Positions 26,853 through 35,607 of a stretch of DNA of 56,795 nt are shown piece by piece. The position numbers and the translations under genes are program-made. The DNA is taken from NCBI GenBank assembly GCA_030154025.1, contig JASKKT010000009.1:1-56795 (forward strand). The letters run 5' to 3'. Position 1 is the stretch's first letter; each line of letters begins with the position of its first letter. The DNA is from Methanolobus sp. (GTDB lineage: Archaea > Halobacteriota > Methanosarcinia > Methanosarcinales > Methanosarcinaceae). The notes below the pieces were generated by a model. That model had not been told where the DNA came from. It ran no database searches and saw only the letters and a program-made list of their open reading frames with translations.

Positions 26853-28754
26853 ATGGAAGAAAAAGACCAGCTGCGCATACTGTTCGTTGAGGACATGCTA
26901 TCTGATATGGAGCTTGCGGAGAGGGAACTGGCCAAGAGCGGGATTGTTTTTATCTCGGCAAGGGCGGAAACGAAAGAAGAATTCCTGGCGAGCCTTCATG
27001 ACTTCAGACCCGACATTGTCATCTCGGATTACTCACTTCCGTCCTTTGACGGCATGCAGGCGCTCAGGCTGTCCCTCGATCACGATGACACGATACCATT
27101 CATCGTTTTTACAGGTTCCATGAACGAAGAGACCGCTGTGGCCTGTATGAAAGCCGGGGCCACAGACTACATTATCAAAGAGCATACAAAACGGCTCCCC
27201 TATGCTGTACGTGAGGCGCTTGAAAAGAAGAAGATGCGCCTCTCAAGAGACCAGGCTGAGAAGGAACTTGCCCAGAAGAAGGAAGAGCTGAACAACTATT
27301 TCGATAACGCTCTTGACATGTTCTCTATAGTAAGCACAGACGGTTTCTTCATACGCCTTAACAAGGCATGGGAAAGGGTGCTAGGTTTCAGTATCGGGGA
27401 GCTGGAGGGAAGGTCATTTCTGGACTTTGTCCATGCCGAAGACGCCAATGCGGCAATAGATGTATGCTCTGCCCTGAAAACGGGTCAGGAAGTATCAGGC
27501 TTTGCCAACCGCTTAAGGTGCATTGATGGCTCTTATAGGTGGATAGAATGGAAATCCTCGCTAAAGGATGGTCTGATCTATGCAGCTGCCCGGGATATCA
27601 CGGACCGCAAGCGGGCAGAAGATGCTCTCAGGGAGAGCGAGGAACAGCTGCAGCTAGCCATGGAGGTTTCAGAACATGGTTTCTGGGACTGGGACATGGA
27701 CAGCAATAAGACCTATTTCAGTCCTAAATGGTACACCATCCTCGGCTACGAACCCGGCGAACTCCCCATGACCTTCGATACTTGGTCAGATCTCCTGCAC
27801 CCCGATGAACGGGATGTGGTGCTCGAATCCCTGCTGGCCCACCTCAGGACCCTGCAGTATTTCAAAATGGATTATCGCATGGGGTCAAAGTCCGGTAAAT
27901 GGGTATGGGTGACCGGCCGCAGCAGGTCCTTCAGGGTGGACGGGCGGGGTGTGCCTCACAGGGCAGTGGGAACATACGTTGATATAAGCAAGCGCAAGCG
28001 GGCAGAAGAACAGATGCTTGTGGCAAGGATAGCTGCTGAGGATGCCAGCCGCAGCAAGAGCGAGTTCCTTTCAAATATGAGCCATGAGCTCAGGACACCT
28101 CTGAGTGGAGTGATAGGCTTTTCGGATATCCTGATTGAGGAGTTGTCCGCGGGTTTGAACGAAACGCAAAAGAAGTACATATCCACGATCAATCACAGCG
28201 GCAATCAGCTACTTCATCTGATCAATAAGATACTGGATATATCCAGCATCGACTCGGGAAAGATGTGCATGAGGCCGGACCGCCTGAACCTTCGCTCTGC
28301 AGTTGAGCATACATACACGGTTCTGAATCCCATGGCACTCAGGAAAAGGATAGAACTTAGTTCAGACATAGACAGCAGCCTTATCGAGATAACTGCCGAT
28401 GTGGAGAAGTTCAAGAGCATACTGTACAATCTTGTGGAGAACTCCATCAAATTCACGCCCGAGGGCGGGGCAGTAACTATCATGGCTGTTCCTGAGGGGG
28501 ATTGCATAAGGATTTCCGTAAGTGACACCGGTATCGGTATTCCCCAACAGGAGAGGGAGCGTATATTCGAGCCCTTTGTTCAGGTGGATGGCTCAACATC
28601 CCGCAATTATGGGGGTACAGGCCTTGGGCTTATGCTGGTCAGGGAGTATGTGAAGATGCACGGAGGAAGAATATGGGTTGACAGTGAGCCAGATAACGGC
28701 AGTACTTTCACATTCATTATTCCTGCAAGGCCACAGTCTGCCGGGAGCCTTTGA
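26853..28754 (+). CDS. Hybrid sensor kinase REC-PAS-PAS-HisKA-HATPase
   Basis: About 633 residues. The receiver comes first (ILFVEDMLSDMELAE; DIVISDYSLPSFDGM with Asp; FTGSMNEE), then PAS (NYFDNALDMFSIVSTDGFF), PAS_3 with PAC (EHGFWDWDMDSNKTYFSPKW; VDISKRKRAEEQ), HisKA (FLSNMSHELRTPLSGVIGF) and HATPase (NLVENSIKFTPEGG; DTGIGIPQ; GGTGLGL). No TM segment is present, so it is cytoplasmic. It can receive phosphate through its own REC or from the upstream kinase, giving a relay. The frame also has GTG 26838 overlapping the stop of the preceding gene (GTGA); ATG 26853 is preferred because the sequence from there looks natural. Confidence 0.93.
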   Translation: MEEKDQLRILFVEDMLSDMELAERELAKSGIVFISARAETKEEFLASLHDFRPDIVISDYSLPSFDGMQALRLSLDHDDTIPFIVFTGSMNEETAVACMKAGATDYIIKEHTKRLPYAVREALEKKKMRLSRDQAEKELAQKKEELNNYFDNALDMFSIVSTDGFFIRLNKAWERVLGFSIGELEGRSFLDFVHAEDANAAIDVCSALKTGQEVSGFANRLRCIDGSYRWIEWKSSLKDGLIYAAARDITDRKRAEDALRESEEQLQLAMEVSEHGFWDWDMDSNKTYFSPKWYTILGYEPGELPMTFDTWSDLLHPDERDVVLESLLAHLRTLQYFKMDYRMGSKSGKWVWVTGRSRSFRVDGRGVPHRAVGTYVDISKRKRAEEQMLVARIAAEDASRSKSEFLSNMSHELRTPLSGVIGFSDILIEELSAGLNETQKKYISTINHSGNQLLHLINKILDISSIDSGKMCMRPDRLNLRSAVEHTYTVLNPMALRKRIELSSDIDSSLIEITADVEKFKSILYNLVENSIKFTPEGGAVTIMAVPEGDCIRISVSDTGIGIPQQERERIFEPFVQVDGSTSRNYGGTGLGLMLVREYVKMHGGRIWVDSEPDNGSTFTFIIPARPQSAGSL

Positions 28755-28792
28755 CAGGATATCTCTGGGGGTGGCCTGGCAAAAAAGCGCAT

Positions 28793-29347
28793 CTAGCTCT
28801 GATTGAAAAACTCCTCGCTCCAGTCCACAGAACCCGGCCCGTATCTGGCAGCCAGTTTCTCCTGCTGATCCGCGGCAAGGCCGTCAAGAATAGCTACAAT
28901 GTCATCAAAGGTTCTCTCAAGGGACCGGGATGTGGTATCTATCTCAAAGACATTATCGCACCAGTCCACAGCTTCGCAGAGAATTATATCAAGGGCTTCC
29001 GCTTCAAGGTTCTCCTGGACTTTTTCGGCGGAGTACTTCCTTTTTTGCAGCCTTACCCTGAGCACCTCAGGCTTTGTTCTCAGGACTATGACGCTGTTGG
29101 CAATATGGTGGGAGAGATGGCTGTCAAGAACAGTGATGTTATTGGTGTCCTCCATTTCCCCCACACGCCTCTCGACAAGGTCCATATCGGCGACCACACA
29201 GTCCCTCTCGGTATCCACTTCCGAGTACAATTTCTCCTCCTTGATCAATTCATTGAGGTGGACAACTCGGTAAGGTGTCCTGCTCTCAAGCAGACTGCTG
29301 ACTGCTGTTTTCCCGGTGCCGGGTGTTCCTGTGATCCCTACAAGCAT
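28793..29347 (-). CDS. AK6/Fap7-type adenylate kinase
   Basis: 184 residues. The P-loop GITGTPGTGKTAVSSLL is at the extreme N-terminus, followed by HLNELIKEEKL, VVADMDLVERRV and TVLDSHLSHHI, then VLRTKPEVLRVRLQKRKYSAEKVQENLEAE, the lid-like segment of AK6/hCINAP. This family acts as an adenylate kinase/ATPase and assists small-subunit ribosome maturation. Start is ATG 29347. It is convergent with the hybrid kinase and located 24 bases after trpG, so it could be the last gene of the trp unit by read-through. Confidence 0.88.
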   Translation of the reverse strand: MLVGITGTPGTGKTAVSSLLESRTPYRVVHLNELIKEEKLYSEVDTERDCVVADMDLVERRVGEMEDTNNITVLDSHLSHHIANSVIVLRTKPEVLRVRLQKRKYSAEKVQENLEAEALDIILCEAVDWCDNVFEIDTTSRSLERTFDDIVAILDGLAADQQEKLAARYGPGSVDWSEEFFNQS

Positions 29348-29371
29348 AATAGCCCATAAGCCTGCAAAGGC

Positions 29372-29959
29372 TTAATCTTTATCCATGCCCGCTATCCTCA
29401 GGAAGTTACCGATGATGCGCATGCCGCTTTCTGTCAGGATGGACTCAGGATGGAACTGCACTCCATAGACAGGGAACTCGCTGTGCTCGACAGCCATAAT
29501 AATGCCGTCTGCAGTTATTGCAGTCACTCTCAATTCCTCCGCCAGTTCATCTATTGCCAGAGAGTGATATCTCCCTCCTCTGAAGGTTTCCGGCAGTCCC
29601 TCAAAGAGCTCAGAGGCCTGATGGCTGATATCGGAAGTCTTCCCATGGACAGGCCCGCCCTTTGCATGTCCTATGGTGCCCCCAAAGGCGGCATTTATGG
29701 CCTGGTGGCCAAAGCAGATCCCAAGGACCGGTATTCTGGGCCCGAATTCCCTGATAATCTCCAGACACTTCCCGGCGTCTGCAGGCTTATGAGGGGTGCC
29801 CGGTCCTGGAGATATAACAATGGCATCAGGCTCCATTTCCCTGATCTCTTCTAGCGGGATCGTGTTGGGGACTACCACGGTATCCGGCTCGAAAACGGAA
29901 ACGTAGTCCACAAGGTTCCAGACGAAGGAATCCCTGTTATTGATGAACAGCACTCTCAT
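29372..29959 (-). CDS. trpG: Anthranilate synthase component II (glutamine amidotransferase)
   Basis: 195-residue class I glutamine amidotransferase. ISPGPGTP (oxyanion), VLGICFGHQAI with the nucleophile Cys, and VQFHPESIL with catalytic His/Glu are intact; NNRDSFVWNLVDY is the TrpG/PabA N-terminus. It delivers ammonia to TrpE. ATG 29959 shares one base with the trpE stop (TAATG), indicating coupled translation. Confidence 0.96.
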   Translation of the reverse strand: MRVLFINNRDSFVWNLVDYVSVFEPDTVVVPNTIPLEEIREMEPDAIVISPGPGTPHKPADAGKCLEIIREFGPRIPVLGICFGHQAINAAFGGTIGHAKGGPVHGKTSDISHQASELFEGLPETFRGGRYHSLAIDELAEELRVTAITADGIIMAVEHSEFPVYGVQFHPESILTESGMRIIGNFLRIAGMDKD

Positions 29960-31530
29960 TATTTCCCTCCTATGGCTTTTATCATGGCGGCCATCTTTCT
30001 CTCAGTTTCCTGAAACTCGTAAGCAGGTTCTGAGTCCGCAACTATCCCCGCACCAGCCTGGACATAGGCTGTGTTCTGCTTGATAAGCACTGTCCTTATG
30101 ACAATGGCAAAGTCGGCGTCCCCGTTCCATGAATAGTAGCCGACCCCTCCGCCATAGATACCTCTTGATGCCGTCTCCAGCCTGTGGATGATTTCCATTG
30201 CCCGGACCTTGGGTGCGCCTGACAGTGTGCCTGCAGGGAAGATGGCTCTTGTGGCGTCGAACTGGTCGCATTCGTCCCTCATCTCCCCGCTCACAGTGCT
30301 TTCGATATGCTGCACATGGGAGTACATGATGACGCTCATCAGGTCATCGACATTTACAGTGCCGCCCTTTGATACCATCCTCACATCGTTGCGCCCGAGG
30401 TCCACCAGCATTATGTGTTCGGCTCTCTCCTTCTCATCATCGAGCATCCGGGAGGCAAGTGTCCTGTCCTCCTCCTCGGTGCTGCCCCTGGGACAGGTTC
30501 CGGCTATGGGGTTGGTGATCACCCTCCTGTCATAGACTGTCATCAGGGTTTCGGGGCTTGCACCTACGATGCCTATATCCCTGAAATTGAAGATATACAT
30601 GTAAGGGCTCGGGTTGATATTCCTCAGCCTGATATATAGCTGCAGCGGGGTCTGGCTCATCCGGACAGTGTATCTCCTTGAAAGCACTATCTGGAATATG
30701 TCCCCGTCAATGATGTGTTCCTTTGCCCGGAGGACAGCCTTCTCGAAGGTCTCCTGGTCTGTATCGGCAACAGGTTCCTCCGAATCGACTATCCCGAGGA
30801 TGCTGTCGCTTATGCCAATGACTGCTGCCATGTGCAGTGATCTCTCCATCAGTCTTGCATCCGCGCAGGCGTGCTCGTACACTGCCTCAAGATTGCTCTC
30901 CTCTGTCACGAATGGTGTAATGACTATATAGGTTTCACCGGTTATGTGGTCAAACACAAAGGTCTTGGTCATAATGGCAAAGTGCATGTCCGGAGTGTCT
31001 GCATCGGGCTTTTTGTCTGTCCCCAACCAGGAACCGTAAACGAGATCGTAACTGTTGTATCCGATGGCCCCTCCAAGGAATGTCTGCCTGTCAAAACGCT
31101 TCCGGTTCAGCAGGACGGTGTCATTGCTTGTCGGGAAGATGTCACGGAATGCATCCAGTGCGTCCCTGCCTTCCTCTATCCTTACCCTGTACCTGCCCCC
31201 GATAAGGGACTCGGTCGGGCCCATGGCCTTCACCCTCCTGTATATGTATTGTGAGAGTTCGGAGCTTATCTGGCATTCGATTGTCAGGAAGCTATCCTTT
31301 ATGGACACCACTATCTCAGGCTCGGAGCCTGCAAAAGAGTACCTGGCATGTCTTTTCTCCTTCTCGACAGATTCAAGGAGGTAAGAGTGTCCTGCGTTCT
31401 GCAGGGTTGCGTATAACTGGAGCGGGGTGCATACGCTCTCCACCTTTGCCATAAGCTGCACGATCGCGGGTTTCTGCGAGTCCCTTGCAAGGGATATGAA
31501 CTCTTCCTTACTAAGATCAAAATCAGGCAT
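29959..31530 (-). CDS. trpE: Anthranilate synthase component I
   Basis: 523-residue chorismate-utilising enzyme. It has SYLLESVEKEKRHARYSF near the N-terminus (LLES, part of the tryptophan-feedback site), DGDIFQIVLSRRY, NPSPYMYIFNF, IVGASPETL, PIAGTCPRG, LGRNDVRMVSKGG and GTLSGAPKVRAMEII. It makes anthranilate from chorismate with TrpG. The LLES motif predicts feedback inhibition. It overlaps trpF by 8 bases at its start. Confidence 0.97.
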   Translation of the reverse strand: MPDFDLSKEEFISLARDSQKPAIVQLMAKVESVCTPLQLYATLQNAGHSYLLESVEKEKRHARYSFAGSEPEIVVSIKDSFLTIECQISSELSQYIYRRVKAMGPTESLIGGRYRVRIEEGRDALDAFRDIFPTSNDTVLLNRKRFDRQTFLGGAIGYNSYDLVYGSWLGTDKKPDADTPDMHFAIMTKTFVFDHITGETYIVITPFVTEESNLEAVYEHACADARLMERSLHMAAVIGISDSILGIVDSEEPVADTDQETFEKAVLRAKEHIIDGDIFQIVLSRRYTVRMSQTPLQLYIRLRNINPSPYMYIFNFRDIGIVGASPETLMTVYDRRVITNPIAGTCPRGSTEEEDRTLASRMLDDEKERAEHIMLVDLGRNDVRMVSKGGTVNVDDLMSVIMYSHVQHIESTVSGEMRDECDQFDATRAIFPAGTLSGAPKVRAMEIIHRLETASRGIYGGGVGYYSWNGDADFAIVIRTVLIKQNTAYVQAGAGIVADSEPAYEFQETERKMAAMIKAIGGK

Positions 31531-32200
31531 TGGTACACCTTGCTTCTTTTATGAACCTGCATACCTTTGCAGGATCTTTCTTTCCGTCCGTCTCGACACC
31601 GGAAGCAGTATCCACTGCAAAGGGCCTGACCTCATCAATGGCATGACGGACGTTCTCCGGCTTCAGCCCGCCGGCAAGTATTATCGGAATATCCATGCTC
31701 TCCACGATTTCCCTGCTCACTGACCAGTTATGGGTGAGTCCAGTACCGCCGCTCATCCCGGCCTTTGCAGAGTCTAGCAATACGGCATCTATCAGTCCTG
31801 TATCGGTGAGTGCTTCTATCTCTGCTATGAGTCCATGTGCCTTCTTCCCGGTGTCTGCAGGCACTGTGAAGGTCTTAATAATCCTCTGCCTTGAGCCTTG
31901 CAGCCCATCCCTGATAGTACCAATGTCTCCGATCCCCAGGTCATTGTGTATCTGGATGGCATCCGGGCGCACTTTTCCGATAAGCTCCAGAGCGTGTGAG
32001 GCACTGTCCGGCATGATCACCATTACCGAGTCTACAAACGGGGGCACATGTGCCATTAGGCAGGATGCGGTTCCCGAATCGACCTTCCTTGGGGTCTGTA
32101 CGGGGACATCTGTGATGAAACCCACTGCATCGGCTCCGCATCTGACAGCCATGTCTATGTCTTCAGCACACCGCATACCGCATATCTTCACTTTTGGCAT
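31523..32200 (-). CDS. trpF: Phosphoribosylanthranilate isomerase
   Basis: 225 residues from ATG 32200 (MPKVKICGM). The catalytic Cys is in KICGMRCAED, the conserved Asp lies at LLDSAKAGMSGGTG, and ILAGGLKPENV is the phosphate-binding loop of the TIM barrel. It converts PRA to CdRP. It begins inside the 3' end of trpD (38-base overlap), so it relies on coupled translation. Confidence 0.95.
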   Translation of the reverse strand: MPKVKICGMRCAEDIDMAVRCGADAVGFITDVPVQTPRKVDSGTASCLMAHVPPFVDSVMVIMPDSASHALELIGKVRPDAIQIHNDLGIGDIGTIRDGLQGSRQRIIKTFTVPADTGKKAHGLIAEIEALTDTGLIDAVLLDSAKAGMSGGTGLTHNWSVSREIVESMDIPIILAGGLKPENVRHAIDEVRPFAVDTASGVETDGKKDPAKVCRFIKEARCTNA

Positions 32201-33224
32201 GTGTCTCATTCAGTGCCTCATAGACATGTTCATCATCGCAGAATTGTATTAGCTTCCCAAGTGCCTTACCGCTGTCTATAGTTTCCTCAACGAGAGGGAT
32301 GGCCTCTTTTATCGAATCGGTCCGGCCTGCAAGGTAAAGTGCGGCAGCAGCATTAACTGCGATGATGTCCCTCTTTGGTCCCCTCTCGCCTCTCAGGACA
32401 TATATGATGTCGCGGGCATTCTCCCTGGGCGTGCCGCCGACAATATCTGTGGCCTTTGCCCTCTTGACGCCAAGCTCTTCCGGCGTCAGGGTATATGTTC
32501 TGATCTTGCCGTCCCGAAGTTCGGCCACGCAGGTCTCCGCAAGGGTGGATATCTCGTCCATGCCGTCCCCATGGACCACCATTGCCCTCTCGACCCCCAT
32601 CTTCTTCAGGACCTCTGCCATGGTCCTGCATAGCTTCCTGTCGAAGACGCCTACCAGCTGCACCTTCGCATTGGCCGGATTCGTAAGTGGGCCAAGGATG
32701 TTGAATACAGTCCTGCCCAGCTCCTGTCTGATACCTGCAACTCTCTTCATCGAAGGGTGGAAGACGGGAGCGAACATGAAGCCGATGCCTATGTCCTCTA
32801 TGCTCTGACTTACCTCTTCAGGTGCTTTATCTACCTGTATGCCAAGCTCCTTTAGCACGTCCGCACTTCCGGAAAGTGAGGTAATTGAGCGGTTGCCGTG
32901 CTTGGCTACGGGGACTCCGGCTGCAGCTGTGATAATGGCCGAAGCGGTTGAAATGTTTATTGTGTTATGCCTGTCGGCTCCGGTACCTACAATGTCAACA
33001 AGGGTCCCTTCGACTTCCGGATAGATGAGCTTAGCTGCCTTTTTCATGCCAAGGGCAAATCCGGCAATCTCATCTGCAGATTCTCCTTTCATTTTCAGGG
33101 CCATGAGCAGACCCGCGATCTGGGCGTCATTGGACTCTGTCAATATCTGTGTGATAGCATCCTCAGCTTCTTTTATTGTCAGGTCCTGCCCTTCACTTAC
33201 TTTCTTGATATAAGTCTTCATCAT
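32163..33224 (-). CDS. trpD: Anthranilate phosphoribosyltransferase
   Basis: 353-residue type-III PRTase. DIVGTGADRHNTINISTASA (PRPP loop), VAKHGNRSITSLSGSADVLK and LGPLTNPANAKVQLVGVF are diagnostic. First gene of the trp unit. GAGGGTG lies 5 bases before ATG 33224 and 8 before ATG 33221, so either may be used. Confidence 0.97.
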   Translation of the reverse strand: MMKTYIKKVSEGQDLTIKEAEDAITQILTESNDAQIAGLLMALKMKGESADEIAGFALGMKKAAKLIYPEVEGTLVDIVGTGADRHNTINISTASAIITAAAGVPVAKHGNRSITSLSGSADVLKELGIQVDKAPEEVSQSIEDIGIGFMFAPVFHPSMKRVAGIRQELGRTVFNILGPLTNPANAKVQLVGVFDRKLCRTMAEVLKKMGVERAMVVHGDGMDEISTLAETCVAELRDGKIRTYTLTPEELGVKRAKATDIVGGTPRENARDIIYVLRGERGPKRDIIAVNAAAALYLAGRTDSIKEAIPLVEETIDSGKALGKLIQFCDDEHVYEALNETHAKSEDMRYAVC

Positions 33225-33244
33225 CCAAGCACCCTCTAAAGCAC

Positions 33245-33280
33245 TAATGTATATTATTGTACACTATTGATTAAAGATGG
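33245..33280 (-). promoter_or_regulatory. trp operon promoter with TGTACA box
   Basis: Upstream of trpD are minus-strand TATA-like TTTAATC (33273-33279) and AATATACATT (33247-33256). Between them lies a TGTACA palindrome (33258-33263), the same hexamer as the TRP box bound by TrpY in Methanothermobacter. A related GGTACA occurs at 33304-33309. A tryptophan-responsive repressor site is a plausible reading; no trpY-like gene is in the window. Confidence 0.42.
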
Positions 33281-33334
33281 CATTATGGTATATATACCTA
33301 TGGGGTACACATGCTCTCTTATATCATGCTAAAA

Positions 33335-33362
33335 TTGTTAGGTGCACAAACACTTATATGCT
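33335..33362 (+). promoter_or_regulatory. feoB promoter with possible operator
   Basis: ACTTATATGC (33352-33361) is a TATA-type box about 60 bases before feoB. Just upstream is TTGT-N7-ACAA (33335-33349), a short dyad that could bind a regulator such as the DtxR-like protein of the same operon. The dyad is short and the link is inference. Confidence 0.35.
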
Positions 33363-33418
33363 TAAACTAACTATTGCAGCAATTATAGGTATGACTACAA
33401 TTATGAGGCGTGTAAAAA

Positions 33419-35446
33419 ATGTTAACCTTTTTTAGTAAGAAAAGTTGCTGCAACTTAGAAAACAATAGCCAAAGCGACCTTGAGAAAATAGTCCTGATAG
33501 GGAATCCCAATGTAGGGAAAAGTGTGATCTTTAATCACTTCTCGGACAGTTATGCAGTGGTTTCCAATTATCCTGGCACTACCGTAGCCGTAAGCACAGG
33601 CAAAGGAAAGCTGTGCGGGAAAGAGTACGAGATAATAGATACTCCCGGGATGTACTCACTTCAACCGATCACAGACGAAGAAAGGGTTTCGCAGAACTAC
33701 CTGTTCGATAACAAGATATTTGTTTACCTGCATGTGATCGATGCCAAGAATCTTCAGCGCATGCTCCCTCTCACGCTCCAGCTGATAGATGCTGAGGTTC
33801 CGCTCATACTCGTCCTGAACATGATGGACGAGGCCCGGAGCAGGGGGATACGTATCAACGCAGCTCGGCTTGAGCAGAAGCTAGGAATCCCGGTGGTCTG
33901 CACAACTTCGATCACGGGAGAAGGGCTGGACAGGCTCGAAGCAACAATATCAGCCTACGAGCCCGGATATGTTGCCAGTAAGGTGGAGTATGGCAGGGGA
34001 ATAACACATGCCGTCAATTCGATATCCGCACTCCTCAGGTCTGAATACGGCGTCTCGAAAAAAGCGCTTGCACAGTTGCTTCTTCTCAATGACAGGCTTG
34101 CACTCGAGAAGGTGAGGCAGAAAGGTGAGGATATAGCAGCGATAGAGAAAATAGTCGAAGGCACCGAAAAGGAGTACTCAGATCCTCTCAACTATGTAAT
34201 GACCATGGAAAGACAGGTTTTTGTCAATGGGATCACCGATTCTGTCATGACAACTGAGGTTTCAGCGGATGAAAACCATAGAATGAAGCAAAACGGCACT
34301 CACCTGTCTCTCGGTGAGCGCATAGACAGGCTTCTCATACGGCCTGTAACCGGCATTCCGATATTAATGCTTGTGCTGTACTTTGGGTTGTATAAGTTCG
34401 TAGGAGGATTTGCAGCCGGGACTGTCGTGGACTATCTTGAAAGCACACTATTTGGTGAGCACATTAATCCATGGGTGATCGGGAATTTCACTGCACTTGT
34501 CCCATATCCGGTCGTACAGGATCTGTTTATAGGAGAGTACGGGATATTCACACAGGCGCTGACGTATGCCATAGCACTCATCATGCCTTTGGTAGGGGCT
34601 TTTTTTATCGTGTTCTCCATTATAGAGGATACCGGCTATCTGCCCCGGCTTGCAATGCTCATAGATCGTGTTTTCAAGAAAATGGGCATGAGTGGAAGGG
34701 CTGTTATCCCGATGGTGCTTGGATTCGGGTGCGCCACCATGGCAACCATGGTCACCCGAACCCTCGAAACCAGGCGGGAAAAGCTTATTTCAAACATGCT
34801 GCTGGCTCTGGCAATCCCATGCTCGGCACAACTGGGTGTAATACTGGGTGTATTGTCATTCAGCCCGGCGGCACTGGCGATATGGGCTATCGTGATAGGT
34901 CTTGAACTTGTAGTGATCGGTTATCTTGCATCAAAGGTCATCCCAGGGGAAAAACCCAGTTTCTTTATTGAAATGCCGCCCCTGAGGCTTCCAAAACTCT
35001 CGAACGTGATCGTGAAGACCTATTCAAGGATGCAGTGGTATTTCCTTGAAGTCCTTCCTCTCTTCGTGCTCGCAAGCGTAATGATATGGATTGGCCGGCT
35101 TATCGGTCTGTTCGATATAGCGGTTCGCCTGCTGGGATATCCTTCTCAATGGATAGGCCTTCCGGCTGAAGCGGGGCTCATGTTCTTCTACGGTTTCTTC
35201 AGGAGGGATTTCGGTGCTGCCGGCCTCTTCGATATGTATGGTGCAGGGGTGCTTACAGGAGTGAACCTTGTGGTTGCCTCCATCACGCTGACACTGTTCA
35301 TGCCGTGCATAGCCCAGTTCCTTGTGACCGTAAAGGAAAGAGGGGTCAAAACAGCTCTTGCTATGGCATCCTTCATTTTCCCGGGTGCCTTTGCTGTAGG
35401 GTTCCTTGTGAACCACTTCCTCACTGCATTCGGGGTGGTACTGTGA
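33419..35446 (+). CDS. feoB: Ferrous iron transporter FeoB
   Basis: 675-residue FeoB, slightly short for the family. N-terminal GTPase domain: G1 GNPNVGKS (28-35), G2 region NYPGTTV, G3 DTPGMYSL, G4 NMMD. Two Gate domains follow with GAFFIVFSIIEDTGYLPRLA, GFGCATMATMVTR, and later TM segments. It imports Fe2+ across the membrane. ATG 33419 has no strong ribosome-binding site; a Cys pair (SCCN) lies near the N-terminus. It is followed without gap by a zinc ribbon and a DtxR/FeoA regulator, forming an iron-uptake operon. Confidence 0.97.
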   Translation: MLTFFSKKSCCNLENNSQSDLEKIVLIGNPNVGKSVIFNHFSDSYAVVSNYPGTTVAVSTGKGKLCGKEYEIIDTPGMYSLQPITDEERVSQNYLFDNKIFVYLHVIDAKNLQRMLPLTLQLIDAEVPLILVLNMMDEARSRGIRINAARLEQKLGIPVVCTTSITGEGLDRLEATISAYEPGYVASKVEYGRGITHAVNSISALLRSEYGVSKKALAQLLLLNDRLALEKVRQKGEDIAAIEKIVEGTEKEYSDPLNYVMTMERQVFVNGITDSVMTTEVSADENHRMKQNGTHLSLGERIDRLLIRPVTGIPILMLVLYFGLYKFVGGFAAGTVVDYLESTLFGEHINPWVIGNFTALVPYPVVQDLFIGEYGIFTQALTYAIALIMPLVGAFFIVFSIIEDTGYLPRLAMLIDRVFKKMGMSGRAVIPMVLGFGCATMATMVTRTLETRREKLISNMLLALAIPCSAQLGVILGVLSFSPAALAIWAIVIGLELVVIGYLASKVIPGEKPSFFIEMPPLRLPKLSNVIVKTYSRMQWYFLEVLPLFVLASVMIWIGRLIGLFDIAVRLLGYPSQWIGLPAEAGLMFFYGFFRRDFGAAGLFDMYGAGVLTGVNLVVASITLTLFMPCIAQFLVTVKERGVKTALAMASFIFPGAFAVGFLVNHFLTAFGVVL

Positions 35447-35607
35447 GATGTCCTCTTTGCGGTAAGGAGTTCGATGAGCCTGACCGGTCGAAATGCTCAG
35501 GTTGCGGGAGGTTCAGTTCATGCAACATGCAACGTTGCCCCAACTGCGGGTATGAGATCGCACCGGAGACAAAACTGGAAAAATTCATCAGAGGGATATT
35601 CAAATGA
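35443..35607 (+). CDS. Small zinc-ribbon protein of the feo operon
   Basis: 54 residues with CPLC, CSGCGRFSSC and CPNCG knuckles, enough for two zinc (or Fe) sites, and a short amphipathic C-terminal helix (KLEKFIRGIFK). GTG 35443 overlaps the feoB stop (GTGA), and its own stop overlaps the next start (ATGA at 35604), so all three genes are translationally coupled. Function is unknown; by position it may assist FeoB, in the place other organisms use FeoC. Confidence 0.82.
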   Translation: MRCPLCGKEFDEPDRSKCSGCGRFSSCNMQRCPNCGYEIAPETKLEKFIRGIFK

